The position numbers were made by a program, and so were the translations under genes. Shown in pieces: positions 61,285 to 64,000 of a stretch of DNA of 64,000 nt; positions within the stretch are counted from its first letter, which is position 1, and the number at the start of each line of letters is the position of its first letter. The notes under the pieces were generated by a model that worked only from the letters and a program-made list of their open reading frames with translations, was not told where the DNA came from and did no database searches. The stretch is from Delphinapterus leucas (lineage: Eukaryota; Chordata; Mammalia; Artiodactyla; Monodontidae), in the NCBI RefSeq assembly GCF_002288925.2, contig NW_022097996.1, forward strand, positions 14,940,855 through 15,004,854. The letters are read 5' to 3'.

Positions 61285-61485
61285 TCTGATAAACAATAGC
61301 ATTTAGATTTGCCAGGCATTTTTCCAAGTTCTAACTCATTTAAACATCATCACAACCTTTTGATATTGGTGTTATTATTATCCCTATTTTACAGATGAGG
61401 AAACTGAGCCACAGAAGAGTTAAGTAGGGTGTCCAAATCAAATGTTTAGTAATTGGGGAATATGAGATTCAAACTGAAGTACATC
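61285..61485 (-). mobile_element. MIR SINE
   Basis: Reverse complement of the MIR core: the plus strand reads TATCCCTATTTTACAGATGA then GGAAACTGAGCCACAGAAGA. An ancient mammalian SINE, intronic. Confidence 0.9.
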
Positions 61486-62106
61486 AGTTCTGTGCATGTA
61501 GCAGAACTACATAGTAAGGGGTCAGAAAAACAAAGTGACAAACTAAGTGGCTAAAAAGAAGTGTTTCTGAGTCTAGATTCTTACTATCCTTCATCTATAA
61601 ATCTTAATCTCCCTGCTTTCTCTTTTCCCTATTAACCACTGTGCCCTAAATACCAACTTATTTATGTTTAGAAAACTATTGTAGCCTCAGTCATCCTGAA
61701 TTAGCTTTACCATTACAAACAATAAATGTATGTATATGATTCAATTCTTTATGTCCTGTTTGGGGTGCACATACATGCATCTAATAGGAAGAATATAACA
61801 GCAAAAAGGGCCAACTCTGAAGCAGAGACTGAAAGTTGTCCATCTGTCCCCTTCCTTCAACAGTATTAAGCTTGTAGCCAAGCATGTGCCTGCCTCAAAA
61901 TAGGTCTAAAAAAAACAAAAAAACAATAGGTCTGTGCAGCCTCATTTGTCATTAGGTAAAGCCAAGTAATTCAGTTATCACCAATCAAATGGGAGTAAAA
62001 ATTATATTTTTTGTAATCAGGCCAAGGTCTTAAGGAAGTGGGTGTGTCTCCAAAAACCCTCTCCTCTTCCCACTGGCTATATTTCAGACTTGCAGCTGGC
62101 AATGCC

Positions 62107-62427
62107 CAAGGCAGAGATAAGAAAACTACAGCCTCAGGCTAAATCCAGGCCTCTACCCAAAAGCTAAGAAAAGATTTTACAGTTTTGAATGGTTGAAAAA
62201 ACAAAAGAAGAGTAATACTTCATGGTACATGAAAACTATATGAAATTCAAATTTCCATGTCCATAAAGTTCTTATTGGAACACAACCACATCCATTCGTT
62301 GATGTATTGTCTATAGATGCTTTGGGGCTTCAAAACAAAATTGAGTAATTATGACAGCAATCACATGCCTCACAAAGCCTAAAATATTTACTTCTGGGCC
62401 TTTACAGAAAATATTTGCCGACCCCTG
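62107..62427 (+). mobile_element. hAT-Charlie-type non-autonomous DNA transposon
   Basis: About 320 bp, beginning near CAAGGCAGAGATAAGAAAAC and ending in TTTGCCGACCCCTG, the usual terminal inverted repeat of this common hAT group. The interior (TATGAAATTCAAATTTCCAT, AAGTTCTTATTGGAACACAA) fits the same family. I could not identify a matching 8-bp duplication, so one end may be eroded. I do not commit to a family name. Confidence 0.8.
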
Positions 62428-64000
62428 CTCTAGGAGATGATGGTGCAATGACTTTCTAGAAACTCTGTCCCTAAATAGTCATTGGAAGCAGAGTGGCCTG
62501 GCAGACCTGGACCACTCACTTTGGAACTGTCATGTGATGGGTCAATGTTTATATTCTCTAAGTCACTGTTTCTTGGGGGTCTCTCAGTGACAGGGGCTTA
62601 GTTTTACTCCAATATACCATTCTTGCCCAGAATAAGAATCACTAATATTCCAAATTCTGGAATAGTGTGTAAGACAAGATTCTCAGTAAATATTTAAGTA
62701 AAAATTAGATTATTCTTGAATATAGACACAGTCTAACCTCATATCCATTTCATTCTATCTCTAAGGCCTTGTAATGTCCCCAAACACATTCTTTATTTTT
62801 TATATTACATTTTTACTCACACACATTAATGGCTTTCATTAATCCTGAGGACCTCTAATACTGATTTCTAAACATGGATTTTCATCTTTTGCAACCTTTC
62901 ACTTTCTTTAGCTTATAAATCCATTGCTACACCTGACAACATTTACATTATTACCAAACAAAAAGTTTGCTCCTGTGGTAAAAAGTTTATCCATAATTCC
63001 TCTGTCACACATTGAATTACTCATTCAATAAAATACAGAGTCATAATTCAGGCCAATAAAATGAATGTATGCAAGCTATCTTTCCACCAGTCACTAAAAT
63101 CTATTTTATTACTGAATCCAAACATCTATTCTTTTCCTTTTCCCCATTAAGCTTCCTTTTTCTGGTCCTCTGTTCCTATTCAAAATTCATTTTCTTCATG
63201 GATCATTTAGGGTTCTATGCTCTGAAAATGAATCTCAAATCTCAGCACAACTCTAGGAAGACTCTCTTTTCTTTTAACTTAAAAACAAACACAGATATTT
63301 CTGAGCCTTTCATAGTCATATTTAATCGGCATAGATTTGCACAATAACAAATGCTTAATGCTCAAAGCCTGAAATTTTAAACATTTCTTGCAGTTATCTT
63401 CCCTTTCTAATTACAATTATTGGCCCTTTGAATTACTCCTAGCAGAAAAATTTTCAAATCCCTCTGAAATAGCACAAAATAACCTCCTCTGCCTATGACA
63501 TAAATTAAAGAAGTTAATTTCACTAACTATTCACTAAGGAAACATTTTAAAAAAGAGGTAAAAGACTCAGTTATCACACAAATTAATGTTGTTTTCTCTG
63601 AATTTCTGGGGGTTGAAGAATTAGAAAAGGGAAAAGCAATGTATGCTGTAATAGTTAGGTCCAATTCAAGGAGTAAGTGAAACCTGAGAGCAAAGCATAA
63701 GTATGTGGATTATCTGAATAGGCAGATAGGCCAGAAAATAAAGGGTCAGACACAGGGGTATCATTAAAGAAAGTGTTAAAACAAAGTAAACATGATTATG
63801 GAAACTAAACAGAGATAAATGTGAATTGCAAATATGAGGCATGTTCTTCCTTTAGTTTATAAACCCATTGAGAGAGGAATTTGTCATATGTTAGATAATA
63901 TTTTGCACCATATAGCTATGACAAGATAAGCAGAATATTTTAATCAGCATCTAAGAAAAAAAGTTAAAAAAAAAAAAGGAAACAGTACATCCAAATAGGG

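Larger units (their letters stand above)
61093..64000 (-). other. ZNF484: ZNF484 intron (5' part of the gene lies beyond the window)
   Basis: Intronic sequence upstream of the zinc-finger exon. I looked for a KRAB A-box exon (VTFEDVAVDF-like) on the minus strand and did not see one, so the KRAB exons should lie past 64000. It holds a MIR and a hAT element. 62440-64000 is AT-rich, with no recognised repeat and no gene. Confidence 0.6.

Overview
This is mammalian nuclear DNA, most likely from a cetacean. The evidence is a set of tRNA-derived CHR-type SINEs (heads reading GGGCTTCCCTGGTGGCGCAG or GGGAATTCCCTGGTGGTCCA, in both long and short forms) and L1 copies with a long GC-rich 5' UTR of the cetartiodactyl type. 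I see no BovB/Bov-A (ruminant) or PRE-1 (pig) sequence. The taxon is an inference from repeats. I see no endogenous retrovirus, RNA gene or CRISPR array.

Layout. From 1 to about 26.6 kb the window is a mosaic of L1 LINEs of several ages, nearly all on the minus strand. It carries inserted SINEs, a MER1-type hAT transposon with a perfect 8-bp target duplication (10976-11227), and microsatellites. From about 26.6 to 49.5 kb one ancient repeat (probably an L1ME-like 3' region) is split by three plus-strand L1s of roughly 7 kb: a full-length L1 at 27244-34339, an older L1 at about 34485-41430, and a full-length L1 at 41859-48985 flanked by a perfect 16-bp duplication. Their ORF1 and ORF2 frames are all broken, so none looks able to move by itself. 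From 49.5 to 57.7 kb lie older L1 fragments, three younger insertions and a decayed C2H2 zinc-finger array (about 53970-54560, minus strand).

The one convincing host gene is on the minus strand at 58741-61067: the large terminal exon of a KRAB zinc-finger gene that I recognise as ZNF484. It has 15 intact C2H2 fingers, six degenerate fingers before them and one after. It begins at a phase-1 splice acceptor whose pyrimidine tract is a TTTTA repeat. The KRAB exons would lie beyond position 64000. The intron in the window (61068-64000) holds a MIR SINE and a hAT-Charlie element.

How the parts relate: KRAB zinc-finger proteins usually silence transposons, so a ZNF gene next to dense L1 is a familiar setting, but nothing here shows that this protein targets these elements. 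Points worth a second look are the zinc-finger relic, the block-wise duplication inside the finger array, the repeat-built splice acceptor, a two-SINE unit inside one target duplication, a short antisense ATG frame shared by three L1 5' UTRs, and an apparently in-frame deletion in one L1 ORF2.
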